Shown piece by piece: positions 54,717-63,011 of a DNA stretch of 64,000 nucleotides; positions within the stretch are counted from its first letter, which is position 1, and each line of letters opens with the position of its first letter. The notes under the pieces were generated by a model. It had not been told where the DNA came from, made no database searches, and worked only from the letters and a program-made list of their open reading frames with translations. Source of the stretch: Bacteroidales bacterium (lineage in GTDB: Bacteria > Bacteroidota > Bacteroidia > Bacteroidales > Tenuifilaceae); assembly GCA_013141385.1 (NCBI GenBank), contig JABFRB010000040.1:1-64000 (forward strand). The letters are read 5' to 3'. A program made the translations under genes and the position numbers.

Positions 54717-56603
54717 ATGCCAGGTCCAGCTATTCATCACATTATTGCAAAAGAAATTGCAAATGAGTTGAAAACTAAATTAGACCCATCCTATCATCCA
54801 TTTTTAGATCGATTGAGTGGGGATTTTGCTTCAGCTTTTTATCTTGGGTCTCAGGGCCCTGATTTTTTGTTTTTTAACACAAAGGACATTGATCCTACCC
54901 TTAAGAGGTTAATTGATATGTACCTTGATATCACTGATTTTATTGAAGATTTCAAGGCACAACTATTAGCAATTATTCCTCAAGAATTAAAAGATGCAGT
55001 TGCTACTCTCGAGGAAGTCTATGAAGATGTTGAAGCAAGATCTTCTACTCTCACAGAAATTTCTCAACTACTTACAGAAGCTAAAAACTTGATTTCTTTG
55101 CTTACAGCCACTTTGACGGCAAAAATCGAACAATTCATCCTGGATAATGTAGAGGTTTTTGAATTACTTAAGCATCCTATTCAGGATGGTCAGGATTTCA
55201 AAGATTGGTGGTGGTTTGATGTTTTGCATTATCGCCGAACAGGACAATATGCTCAAACATTACTTAAGAATTCAGCTCCAGGAACAATTGAACATGCTTA
55301 TGCTTTAGGATATCTAACCCATTACGCGGCTGATATCGTTGGCCATCCATTTGTAAATATAATTTCCGGTGGACCTTATCGAACTCACCCAAAACGCCAT
55401 AAATTAGTGGAGAACCACGAAGATGTAATGGCTTTTAAAGAATACACAGGGGGAGTTGAGTTTGTTCAAAGTAAACTTGGGGAGGATTATATTATAAATG
55501 GTGACGAAAGACATCTTCCCGGAAATTTAAATAACTTCGTTCTTGATTCTCTCAAAAAAGTTTATTTTGAATCTGGCAATTCGTTATATGGAAAAGAAAT
55601 GAATAACGATGATCTGAATGATGCATACAGACTCTGGTTAATGTGGTTTAGAAAATCAACCAATACACTCGATCTTCCAAAACCTGAACCCTATTCTTTC
55701 AGCGCAGAAATGGAAGAGGTCTGGAATACATTTGTAGATAATCTAGAAGATCTTGGAGGTTCAATTGCGGATGGATTCAGCGGTGATGGTGGAATTCTTG
55801 GGGTTTTAAAAGCAATAGGACTTGCAATAATATCTCCTTTTCTTGCTGCCGCTGCAGCAATAGATGCAGTTATTGGAGCAATTGCTACTTTAGGTGCTGC
55901 ACCTATTAGATTTATGATATCACTGGCTTATGAAGAACTTTATAATTCTTACATGAACCTTCACCAAGCAATAGTATTGAATGGATTTGGATTCCCATTT
56001 AATTCCCAATTGCCACATTATCTAATAAAACATCTTTATGATTCAGGAACAAATGATACATTAGGGCATAACGCTTCAACTCTATATAATTTTTTCCCTA
56101 CCAGGAAGTTTAAACCAGTTGGAATGGAATGTGAGTGTCATTTAATTTACCCAATGCCTCCTCTCGCTACCCTTGAATTAGACAAAACTGCGGGTGCTCC
56201 TAAATCATATTACGGCATGAACTTGAAGCGGTATATTTTTGGTCCTATTAAATTTGACAGAGAAAGATATGAATTCCTGAAAAAATTCATTGAAAAAACA
56301 GGAGTCGATCATGAAGTAACAACCAATGAAAAATATAACCGTCTTTATGAAATGGGAATCCTAGATGCTTTTGGCTCTGCAATTGATTTCGGGTGCATCC
56401 TTTACCAAGATTTTCTTGATGGTAAATCATTAGCCGATTTCAATCTTGATGCCGACAGAGGAATTGGATTTAAAGCATGGCGCAAAGTTGCTGTTTATGC
56501 AGATGTAAATAACGAAAACAAACCGCATGTTGCGGTTACTACTGATAATAATGTTCTTAACATACAAACAGATATTATTGACCCTAGCTCCAAAATATTA
56601 TGA
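54717..56603 (+). CDS. Zinc-dependent phospholipase C-fold protein
   Basis: The 628-residue protein lacks a signal peptide. Its start (MPGPAIHHIIAKEIAN) and the block AFYLGSQGPDFLFF match the zinc-dependent phospholipase C family. The ligands H7/H8, the Asp in GPDF, and H202-x3-D206-x3-H210 in LTHYAADIVGHPF give the usual trinuclear zinc set. Between about 355 and 400 lies a Gly/Ala-rich hydrophobic stretch (ILGVLKAIGLAIISPFLAAAA) long enough for one or two membrane helices, an insertion not typical for the family. It shares a 4-base stop/start overlap with the next gene. Possible roles are phospholipid hydrolysis or a phosphoesterase toxin; neither is shown. Confidence 0.78.
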   Translation: MPGPAIHHIIAKEIANELKTKLDPSYHPFLDRLSGDFASAFYLGSQGPDFLFFNTKDIDPTLKRLIDMYLDITDFIEDFKAQLLAIIPQELKDAVATLEEVYEDVEARSSTLTEISQLLTEAKNLISLLTATLTAKIEQFILDNVEVFELLKHPIQDGQDFKDWWWFDVLHYRRTGQYAQTLLKNSAPGTIEHAYALGYLTHYAADIVGHPFVNIISGGPYRTHPKRHKLVENHEDVMAFKEYTGGVEFVQSKLGEDYIINGDERHLPGNLNNFVLDSLKKVYFESGNSLYGKEMNNDDLNDAYRLWLMWFRKSTNTLDLPKPEPYSFSAEMEEVWNTFVDNLEDLGGSIADGFSGDGGILGVLKAIGLAIISPFLAAAAAIDAVIGAIATLGAAPIRFMISLAYEELYNSYMNLHQAIVLNGFGFPFNSQLPHYLIKHLYDSGTNDTLGHNASTLYNFFPTRKFKPVGMECECHLIYPMPPLATLELDKTAGAPKSYYGMNLKRYIFGPIKFDRERYEFLKKFIEKTGVDHEVTTNEKYNRLYEMGILDAFGSAIDFGCILYQDFLDGKSLADFNLDADRGIGFKAWRKVAVYADVNNENKPHVAVTTDNNVLNIQTDIIDPSSKIL

Positions 56604-57691
56604 AAGCAATAGAATTAATCAGAAAACTACAAGCTGACAAAAAAATGTCCATGGACAGGTTTCATAAGGATCCTGCAAACAGAAAAGCCTTTGAGAACAA
56701 GGATGATAAACCTGAGGAATTCAAAGATAAAACCATGTTGTACATCCGTTCTACCACTACCGACAATGGTAGTCGTCCTCTACCTGCAAACACTGTATTC
56801 TGGAATAGCCCTGACATTGAACTATTCAACTCTTCAGGCACGCTGATTCCTACAAATGAACTTGCACTTAACCAAAATCACACAATCACAGTTTTAGTCC
56901 ATAATGATGGGGATATGTCATGCAATTCATGTGTAGTGGATCTCTTTATTTGCAATCCTTCCATTGGATTTGACAGACCTCATGCAACACAGATTGGGAT
57001 AACCACCTTGAGTATCCTAGGACATAATACTGCAACTGCAAGTTTTAATTTTACACCAACCAATAGTAATCTCGGACACCAGTGTTTATTTGCAAGAGCC
57101 TACAGCTATATAAACGCCGATATGCCGAATTCGGCCGATCAGTTTAATCCAACAATTGATAGGCATGTTGCACAGCAAAATCTTAGTATTGTCAATCAGG
57201 GTGCAACTTTTGAATTTATGGTTTTTACACCAATGCAAATGAAGCAGCAAACTTTTACTTTAAAACTCACACAAAACAAAAATGCTGTTAATAAAAAACC
57301 GATAAATGCATTAGCAAATCTTGTTACAATAAACAAAGATATTAAAGTAAACCGATTCTTGTTTTTGAATAATATTGGAACTGCAAACAATTTAAACATC
57401 ATTCAAAACAAAATCAATACAGTAACACAAAAAAGCTATTTTGTCCAGCTGTTACTTTATATTCTTTCATTAATTTTCAAGAAAAGTATTGATACCACAC
57501 GTTTTGAAGCTATGAAATCTATCAATACTAATACTTGGACAAAAGAGTTCAAAGGCGGTGCTAATAAAGTAACAATGCAAATTCCGTTTATGTTTTTGCG
57601 TAAAAACAATGCCACCCAATTTGAGATTGAAATGATAAATGAAAAGACTGGGTTAAGCATTGGAGGTCTTACAATTATTGTAAAAGGATAG
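56600..57691 (+). CDS. Partner protein with CARDB-like domain
   Basis: The 363-residue protein has a polar N-terminus (1-60) with LPANTVFWNSPDIEL at about 66, the usual lead-in to a CARDB-type beta-sandwich (about 75-190: NHTITVLVHNDGDMSCNSCVVDLFIC and TFNF-like closing text). A second, less clear beta-rich domain (200-363) is interrupted by the hydrophobic stretch SYFVQLLLYILSLIF at about 280. There is no signal peptide. Its ATG overlaps the stop of the phospholipase-like gene by 4 bases, so the two are made together and likely interact. Its role may be adhesive or structural; no function is claimed. Confidence 0.65.
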   Translation: MKAIELIRKLQADKKMSMDRFHKDPANRKAFENKDDKPEEFKDKTMLYIRSTTTDNGSRPLPANTVFWNSPDIELFNSSGTLIPTNELALNQNHTITVLVHNDGDMSCNSCVVDLFICNPSIGFDRPHATQIGITTLSILGHNTATASFNFTPTNSNLGHQCLFARAYSYINADMPNSADQFNPTIDRHVAQQNLSIVNQGATFEFMVFTPMQMKQQTFTLKLTQNKNAVNKKPINALANLVTINKDIKVNRFLFLNNIGTANNLNIIQNKINTVTQKSYFVQLLLYILSLIFKKSIDTTRFEAMKSINTNTWTKEFKGGANKVTMQIPFMFLRKNNATQFEIEMINEKTGLSIGGLTIIVKG

Positions 57692-57724
57692 CATATAATA
57701 TAGTTTAATAAGTAATTAATCCAT

Positions 57725-58205
57725 TAAAAGCTGAGGTTTCCGCCTCAGCTTTTATATTACTAAAGGCTTTGCTTGCATGATACTCAAAACTAATTTTCTG
57801 AATCCCAATTGGTCTGTTGCAAAACCGCATGTGCAGAATTCAGGTTTGAATAAATACTCAAATACAGGTTTTAATGGAAAATTTCTATCTTTTGATACGG
57901 TACTATATTTTGTAAATAGTTAACCAATTCGCAATAGGCCCAGAAACAATAGGGGTTCTGTAATTCAAAAAACTAGGGAATGCGTTTCTTAAAGAATATA
58001 CAAAATATATTTTGAAACATATTTGCTATTTATTTATTCGCTAATAAATATTTTTATATTTTTGAAATACATATCGATACTATTTTTATATTATTATCCT
58101 ATATAAAGGATGATAGTTAAAGTATATTTGATTAATAACAAATTACAATATTTTATGAATATTATAGTACAATATACTTGTTGATTATTAACTTATACTC
58201 CTATT
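57725..58205 (+). repeat. Duplicated regulatory segment, copy 2 (with hairpin element copy 5)
   Basis: It has the same order as copy 1: a hairpin element (AAGCTGAGG-TTTCCG-CCTCAGCTTTT, perfect), then an AT-rich region with the same anchors. It ends where the ATG would stand in copy 1, and here no gene follows. The hairpin, 33 bases after the CARDB-like gene stop, probably terminates the operon. Confidence 0.75.
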
Positions 58206-58260
58206 CCCTGTTAAGCTGAAGCTCCCGCCTCAGCTTTTCTATTCTTTAAGGCTTTATCCA
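58206..58260. repeat. Dispersed hairpin element, copy 6
   Basis: AAGCTGAAGC-TCCC-GCCTCAGCTTTTC with the family tail TATTCTTTAAGGCTTTATCC. One mismatch lies in the stem. Confidence 0.7.
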
Positions 58261-58526
58261 ACTGACGAGGATTTGCTACCGATCAAAGGGAGTTTAGACA
58301 AATTAATATGTTATAGAATTAACAGTAAAGAACATTTAAAAGCAAACAAAAAGATAAACTTAACCGTAATAGAACTGAACTAATCAGAAAAAATAAAATA
58401 ATTTTCCTTTGATATAAAACCTTAACCAAAAAGCACAAAATAAAGCATAACGAGTCGACTTTTCGTTTAGCAAAGTAGGCTGTTTAAGCAGTTTTAAGGC
58501 AAGGCGGATTAAAAATTTGATAAAAT

Positions 58527-61500
58527 ATGAACTATCAGGATAAAAATAAAGAAGAATTAATAAATGAACTACAGGAATTGCAACAGAAGTACAATTTATT
58601 AAAGGAATCATACGATACTGATATCAATGAGCACAAACAAACGGTGGAGGCACTGCAGGAAAGCGAAGAGAAATTTAGGCTTTTGATTACAAATATCATG
58701 GATGTGGTCTACAGCGTTGATGTTGCAACAAAAGAATTCAAATACTTAAGCCCTACTTTTGAAAGAATTACTGGCTTTTCGCTCAATGATATCAAAGAGA
58801 TGGGTGGAAGACATGCATTTTTAATTAAAGTTGTAACCGAAGAAAAGGTCACAGAGTGGGATAATATTCTTAAACAATTAGCTGAATATCATTCCAATAC
58901 TGATTTCACACATGAAACGTGGTGGTTATGTAAGGATGGATCTTACAAATGTTTACAGGATCACTGGATACCAATATACATAAATGGTAAACTGGTTTCT
59001 ACAGATGGCGTACTAATTGATATTACCGAGCGCAAGCAAGCAGAAGAAGAGTTGCGAAAGAGCGAAGAACGATTTAAGCAATTAGCTGAAATATTCCCTG
59101 AAGTTATCTTCGAATGCGACAATCAAGGGAATGTTACCTACTCGAATGAAAATGGTTTTAAAAAATTTGGTTATTCAAAGGATGATTTAGCAAAAGGCAT
59201 TAATATCATTGACGTGATTATTCCAGAAGACGGGGAACGAGTAATGGCCCGAATGCAAAAAAGAACTGCTAGAGCAATAGGCGGCTATACTGAATTTAAG
59301 CCGTTACGTAAAAATGGTAGTTCGTTCCATGCCATAGCATTTTCTGCTCCAATTATTCAAAATCATAAGGTAGTCGGTTTTAGAGGGTTTTTGCTTGATA
59401 TCACCGAACGTAAGCAATTTGAGGAAAAAATCAAGGAGAGTGAACAGCGTTATCGAATCCTATTCGAGACATCACCTACCGGAATTATGTTGTTAGATGA
59501 AAATGGAATTATACTTGAAGCTAATGACATACTCTCAAAAATCACATTTTACACTCAGGAAGAGCTTATAGGAAGGGATGTGCGAATGCTTGTTCCACCT
59601 GATTTAAACCATCATGCCGAAGAAAGTATCAAGCGAATTCTTGCTGGGGAAACGCTGGAGCAAGAAGTCTTAAATAGAAGGAAGGATGGTACATTTTGCT
59701 ACTTATCGTTAAGAGAGAAGGCTATTATGCTACCAAATGGGCAAAGAGGGATTTTATCCGCCTTAAACGATACCACTGAGCGCAAAAAAGCTGAAGATGC
59801 ACTCCAGAAGAGCGAGGAGATGTTTAGGCTTCTGATCACAAATATCAGAGATGTGGTTTATAGCGTTGATGTTGAAACAAAAGAATTCAATTACCTAAGT
59901 CCTACTTTCGAAAGAATTACTGGCTATTCACTCGAAGACATCAAGGAGATGGGTGGAAGGCAAGCCTTTTTAACTAAAGTTGTAACTGAAGCAAAGTTTG
60001 CGGAGTGGGATAATTTTCTTAAATATTTGGCCGAATATCAATTAGATACTGATTTCACACATGAAACATGGTGGCTCTGTAAGGATGGATCTTACAAATG
60101 TTTACAGGATCGATGGACACCAATTTACATAAATGGAAAACTGGTTTCTACAGATGGTGTTCTTATTGACATCACTGAGCATAAACATTTTGAGGAAAAA
60201 CTCAGAGAGAGTGAACTGCGTTATAGAACTCTCTTCGAAACTTCACCTACTGGAATAACATTGATAGATGAAAATGGAATTATACTCGAAGCCAATGATA
60301 TTATCTCAAAAATTACATTTTACACTCAGGAAGAGTTGATAGGAAGCAATGTGCGAATGTTTGTTCCACCTGACTTAGATCACGATGCCGAAGTAAGTAT
60401 AAGGAGGATTCTTGCTGGGGAAACTCTTGAGCAAGAAGTCTTAAATCGAAGGAAAGATGGTACAATTTGTAACTTGTTATTGAGAGAGAAAACTATTCTA
60501 TTACCAAACGGACAACGCGGGATTTTATCTGTTTACAACGATATCACCGAGCGCAAAAAAGCCCAAGAAGCTTTGCAGCAGAGTGAAGAACGATTTAAGC
60601 AATTAGCTGAAATATTTCCTGAAGTTATTTTTGAATGTGACACACAAGGGAAAATTACATACACAAATGAAAATGGATTTAAAAAACTTGGTTATTCATT
60701 TGAGGATTTAGAAAAAGGTACTAATATCATTAGTGTGATTCTTCCAGAAGATAGGGAACGAGTTATGGCTCAAATGCAAAAAAGAATTGAAAAAGTAGTA
60801 GGTGGTTATACCGAGTTTAAGCCATTATGTAAGAATGGGAACTCATTCGATGCAATAGCTTTTTCTGCTCCAATTGTTCAAAATCAAGAGGTTGTCGGGA
60901 TACGAGGTTTTATGCTTGATATCACCGAACGTAAGCAATTTGAGGAAAAAATCAAAGAGAGTGAACAACGTTATAGAACCCTCTTCGAGACTTCACCTAC
61001 TGGAATTATCTTGTTAGATGAAAACGGGATTATTCTCGAAGCTAATGATATAATCACAAAACACACACTTTACACTCAGGAAGAACTTGTTGGAAGCGAT
61101 GTGCGAATATTCGTTTCATCTGATAAAAGCTACGTGGTTGACGAAAATATCAAACGAATTCTTGCTGGAGAAACTCTATCGAAGGAAGTCATAAATCGGA
61201 GGAAAGATGGTACATTTTGCGACTTTTCATTAAGAGAGAAGGCTGTTATGCTACCAAACGGGCAACGAGGGATTCTATCGCTTTACAATGATATTACTGA
61301 ACGCAAGCTGGTGGAGAGAAAACTACAGGAAAGCGAAGAGCAGTTCAAAAATCTAGCAGAACTAGTACCACAACCAATATGGGAAACAGATTTAGATGCA
61401 AATTTCACATACACAAACCATGCTGGTAAAGAACTTTTTGGGTATAGTCACAATGACCTAGAAAGAGGCCTAAAAATCCTTGACCTGATAGCCCTCGAAG

Positions 61501-62483
61501 ATAGGCAAAGAATTCTCAAAAATTTCTTACGAAAACTTGAAGGAAATCAATTTGAGGAACATGAATATGTAGGGTTGAAAAAAGATGGTACCAAGTTTCC
61601 TGTTTTAGTGTACAGCTCTCCCATTATAAGGAATGGAAAGCAAACAGGAATAAGAGGAATTCTCTTAGATATCACTCAAATAAAGCAGGCGGAAACAGAA
61701 ATCAAATTAATAAACGAAGAACTTTCGAAAACAAATGCCGAAAAAGATAAATTCTTCTCCATTATTGCTCACGATTTAAAAAGTCACTTCAATGCTATTG
61801 TTGGCTTTAGCCAAATTCTTGCCAAACATGTAAAGGAAAAAAACTTTGATGATATGGATGAGTATGCCAAAATCATCGTACAATCATCTCATAATGCAAT
61901 GGAATTGCTGAAAAACCTGATGGAATGGACACAATCACAAACTGGCAGGATGAATTTTAATCCGGAGCATTTTGACATGGCTAATCTTATCAATGAAATA
62001 GCACTTTTATTCAATGATGTTGCCAAACAAAAATCAATAGCCATTTCTAAGAGCGTCCTTACAACCGAACCTGTTTATGCTGATAAAGCTATGACTAGTA
62101 CAATACTTAGAAACCTAATTTCAAATGCATTAAAATTTACTCCACGAGGTGGTTGTGTAATCATTGGCACTCAACAGATAGAAAATAGTACGATTGAAGT
62201 TTCTGTAAAAGATACAGGAATTGGCATGAACCAAGATATGATTGGGAATCTATTCCGACTTGATGTAAACACCAGCCGACCAAGCACCGATGGTGAAATC
62301 AGTACAGGTTTGGGATTACTTCTATGCAATGAGTTTGTTAAAAAACATGGAGGAACAATTCAGGTTGCAAGCGATGAAGGAAAGGGAAGTGAATTCAAAT
62401 TTACTTTGCCAATTAGCAATTGGAGCAATATTATCAAATTACCATATACCAATCGAGTTCTAAGACATGAGCAAACAAATTAG
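58527..62483 (+). CDS. Soluble histidine kinase with eight PAS domains
   Basis: The 1318-residue protein starts with a coiled coil (1-45) and has eight PAS-PAC units of four types in the order A-B-C-A-C-B-C-D (about 47-170, 179-295, 305-420, 430-551, 562-677, 686-802, 812-927, 937-1053). Units of one type are very similar, for example the Cs all read SPTGIxLxDENGIILEAND. The kinase core has H1082 in IIAHDLKSHFNAIVGF, NLISNALKFTPRG, DTGIGM and STGLGLLLC. There is no receiver and no membrane helix. Multiple PAS units may bind several ligands or set a long signalling rod. The PAS array clearly grew by internal duplication. Confidence 0.92.
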   Translation: MNYQDKNKEELINELQELQQKYNLLKESYDTDINEHKQTVEALQESEEKFRLLITNIMDVVYSVDVATKEFKYLSPTFERITGFSLNDIKEMGGRHAFLIKVVTEEKVTEWDNILKQLAEYHSNTDFTHETWWLCKDGSYKCLQDHWIPIYINGKLVSTDGVLIDITERKQAEEELRKSEERFKQLAEIFPEVIFECDNQGNVTYSNENGFKKFGYSKDDLAKGINIIDVIIPEDGERVMARMQKRTARAIGGYTEFKPLRKNGSSFHAIAFSAPIIQNHKVVGFRGFLLDITERKQFEEKIKESEQRYRILFETSPTGIMLLDENGIILEANDILSKITFYTQEELIGRDVRMLVPPDLNHHAEESIKRILAGETLEQEVLNRRKDGTFCYLSLREKAIMLPNGQRGILSALNDTTERKKAEDALQKSEEMFRLLITNIRDVVYSVDVETKEFNYLSPTFERITGYSLEDIKEMGGRQAFLTKVVTEAKFAEWDNFLKYLAEYQLDTDFTHETWWLCKDGSYKCLQDRWTPIYINGKLVSTDGVLIDITEHKHFEEKLRESELRYRTLFETSPTGITLIDENGIILEANDIISKITFYTQEELIGSNVRMFVPPDLDHDAEVSIRRILAGETLEQEVLNRRKDGTICNLLLREKTILLPNGQRGILSVYNDITERKKAQEALQQSEERFKQLAEIFPEVIFECDTQGKITYTNENGFKKLGYSFEDLEKGTNIISVILPEDRERVMAQMQKRIEKVVGGYTEFKPLCKNGNSFDAIAFSAPIVQNQEVVGIRGFMLDITERKQFEEKIKESEQRYRTLFETSPTGIILLDENGIILEANDIITKHTLYTQEELVGSDVRIFVSSDKSYVVDENIKRILAGETLSKEVINRRKDGTFCDFSLREKAVMLPNGQRGILSLYNDITERKLVERKLQESEEQFKNLAELVPQPIWETDLDANFTYTNHAGKELFGYSHNDLERGLKILDLIALEDRQRILKNFLRKLEGNQFEEHEYVGLKKDGTKFPVLVYSSPIIRNGKQTGIRGILLDITQIKQAETEIKLINEELSKTNAEKDKFFSIIAHDLKSHFNAIVGFSQILAKHVKEKNFDDMDEYAKIIVQSSHNAMELLKNLMEWTQSQTGRMNFNPEHFDMANLINEIALLFNDVAKQKSIAISKSVLTTEPVYADKAMTSTILRNLISNALKFTPRGGCVIIGTQQIENSTIEVSVKDTGIGMNQDMIGNLFRLDVNTSRPSTDGEISTGLGLLLCNEFVKKHGGTIQVASDEGKGSEFKFTLPISNWSNIIKLPYTNRVLRHEQTN

Positions 62484-63011
62484 TGTATTTTATAAGGTTG
62501 TTGCTACCAAACAATAACCGATGGCGATTTTTATAACGAATATTTAAATCTTGAAAGTTCAGCTGAGGCTCCCGCCTCAGTTTTTTCTATTTCTAAAGGT
62601 TTTGTATGAATAATACTCAAAATCGCTTTCGCTGAACTCCCTTTGGTCAGTTACCCAATCACTCTAGCAGGTAGTTTTATTAATTTCAGTGAAAGTGATT
62701 AAAAAATTATGAAATTTTTCAAACAAAAAGACGCCATTTAGGGTTAATTTTATACAAAATTTTTTGTTTTTAAAAAATGTTATACATTTACTTCTAGGTA
62801 CAGTGCACATGTAGTTTTAAATATGGGTCGATGACAGAAAAGCAAGGTCTTCGCTCGCAGCAATGCATAATAACGGTGTATGCAATCGCCCATCTGAATA
62901 AGGCATGTGGGTTAGTAATCTCAAACAGATTATCTTTTTCAACCTCGCCAAAGGCAATTCCTCAGCACTCTAGACATTGAAACATTACGTGTAATTTTAA
63001 AAATATTCGCT
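62484..63011. other. Intergenic region with hairpin element copy 7 and a possible structured leader
   Basis: Hairpin element copy 7 lies at 62558-62620. Between 62820 and 62905 there is a GC-richer stretch with nested complementarity: ATGGGTCGAT pairs with ATCGCCCAT, and TGCATA with TATGCA inside. It may be a structured RNA leader of the next kinase gene; no known riboswitch was recognised. No gene was found. Confidence 0.45.
62558..62620. repeat. Dispersed hairpin element, copy 7, terminator-like
   Basis: AGCTGAGGC-TCCC-GCCTCAGTTTTTTC with the family tail TATTTCTAAAGGTTTTGTAT and AATACTCAAAA. It lies 75 bases after the PAS kinase stop. Confidence 0.7.

Larger units (their letters stand above)
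57692..58526. other. Intergenic region with regulatory-segment copy 2 and two hairpin elements
   Basis: The second copy of the duplicated segment (57725-58205) begins with hairpin element copy 5 and is followed at once by hairpin element copy 6 (58206-58260). The remaining 260 bases up to the PAS kinase gene have no clear promoter. No gene was found. Confidence 0.55.

Noticed and set aside
56645-56656. Palindrome TGTCCATGGACA resembling the NtrC-type site
   Set aside because: It lies inside a coding region (codons for Met-Ser-Met-Asp) and lacks the 2-base spacer of the site at 33347.
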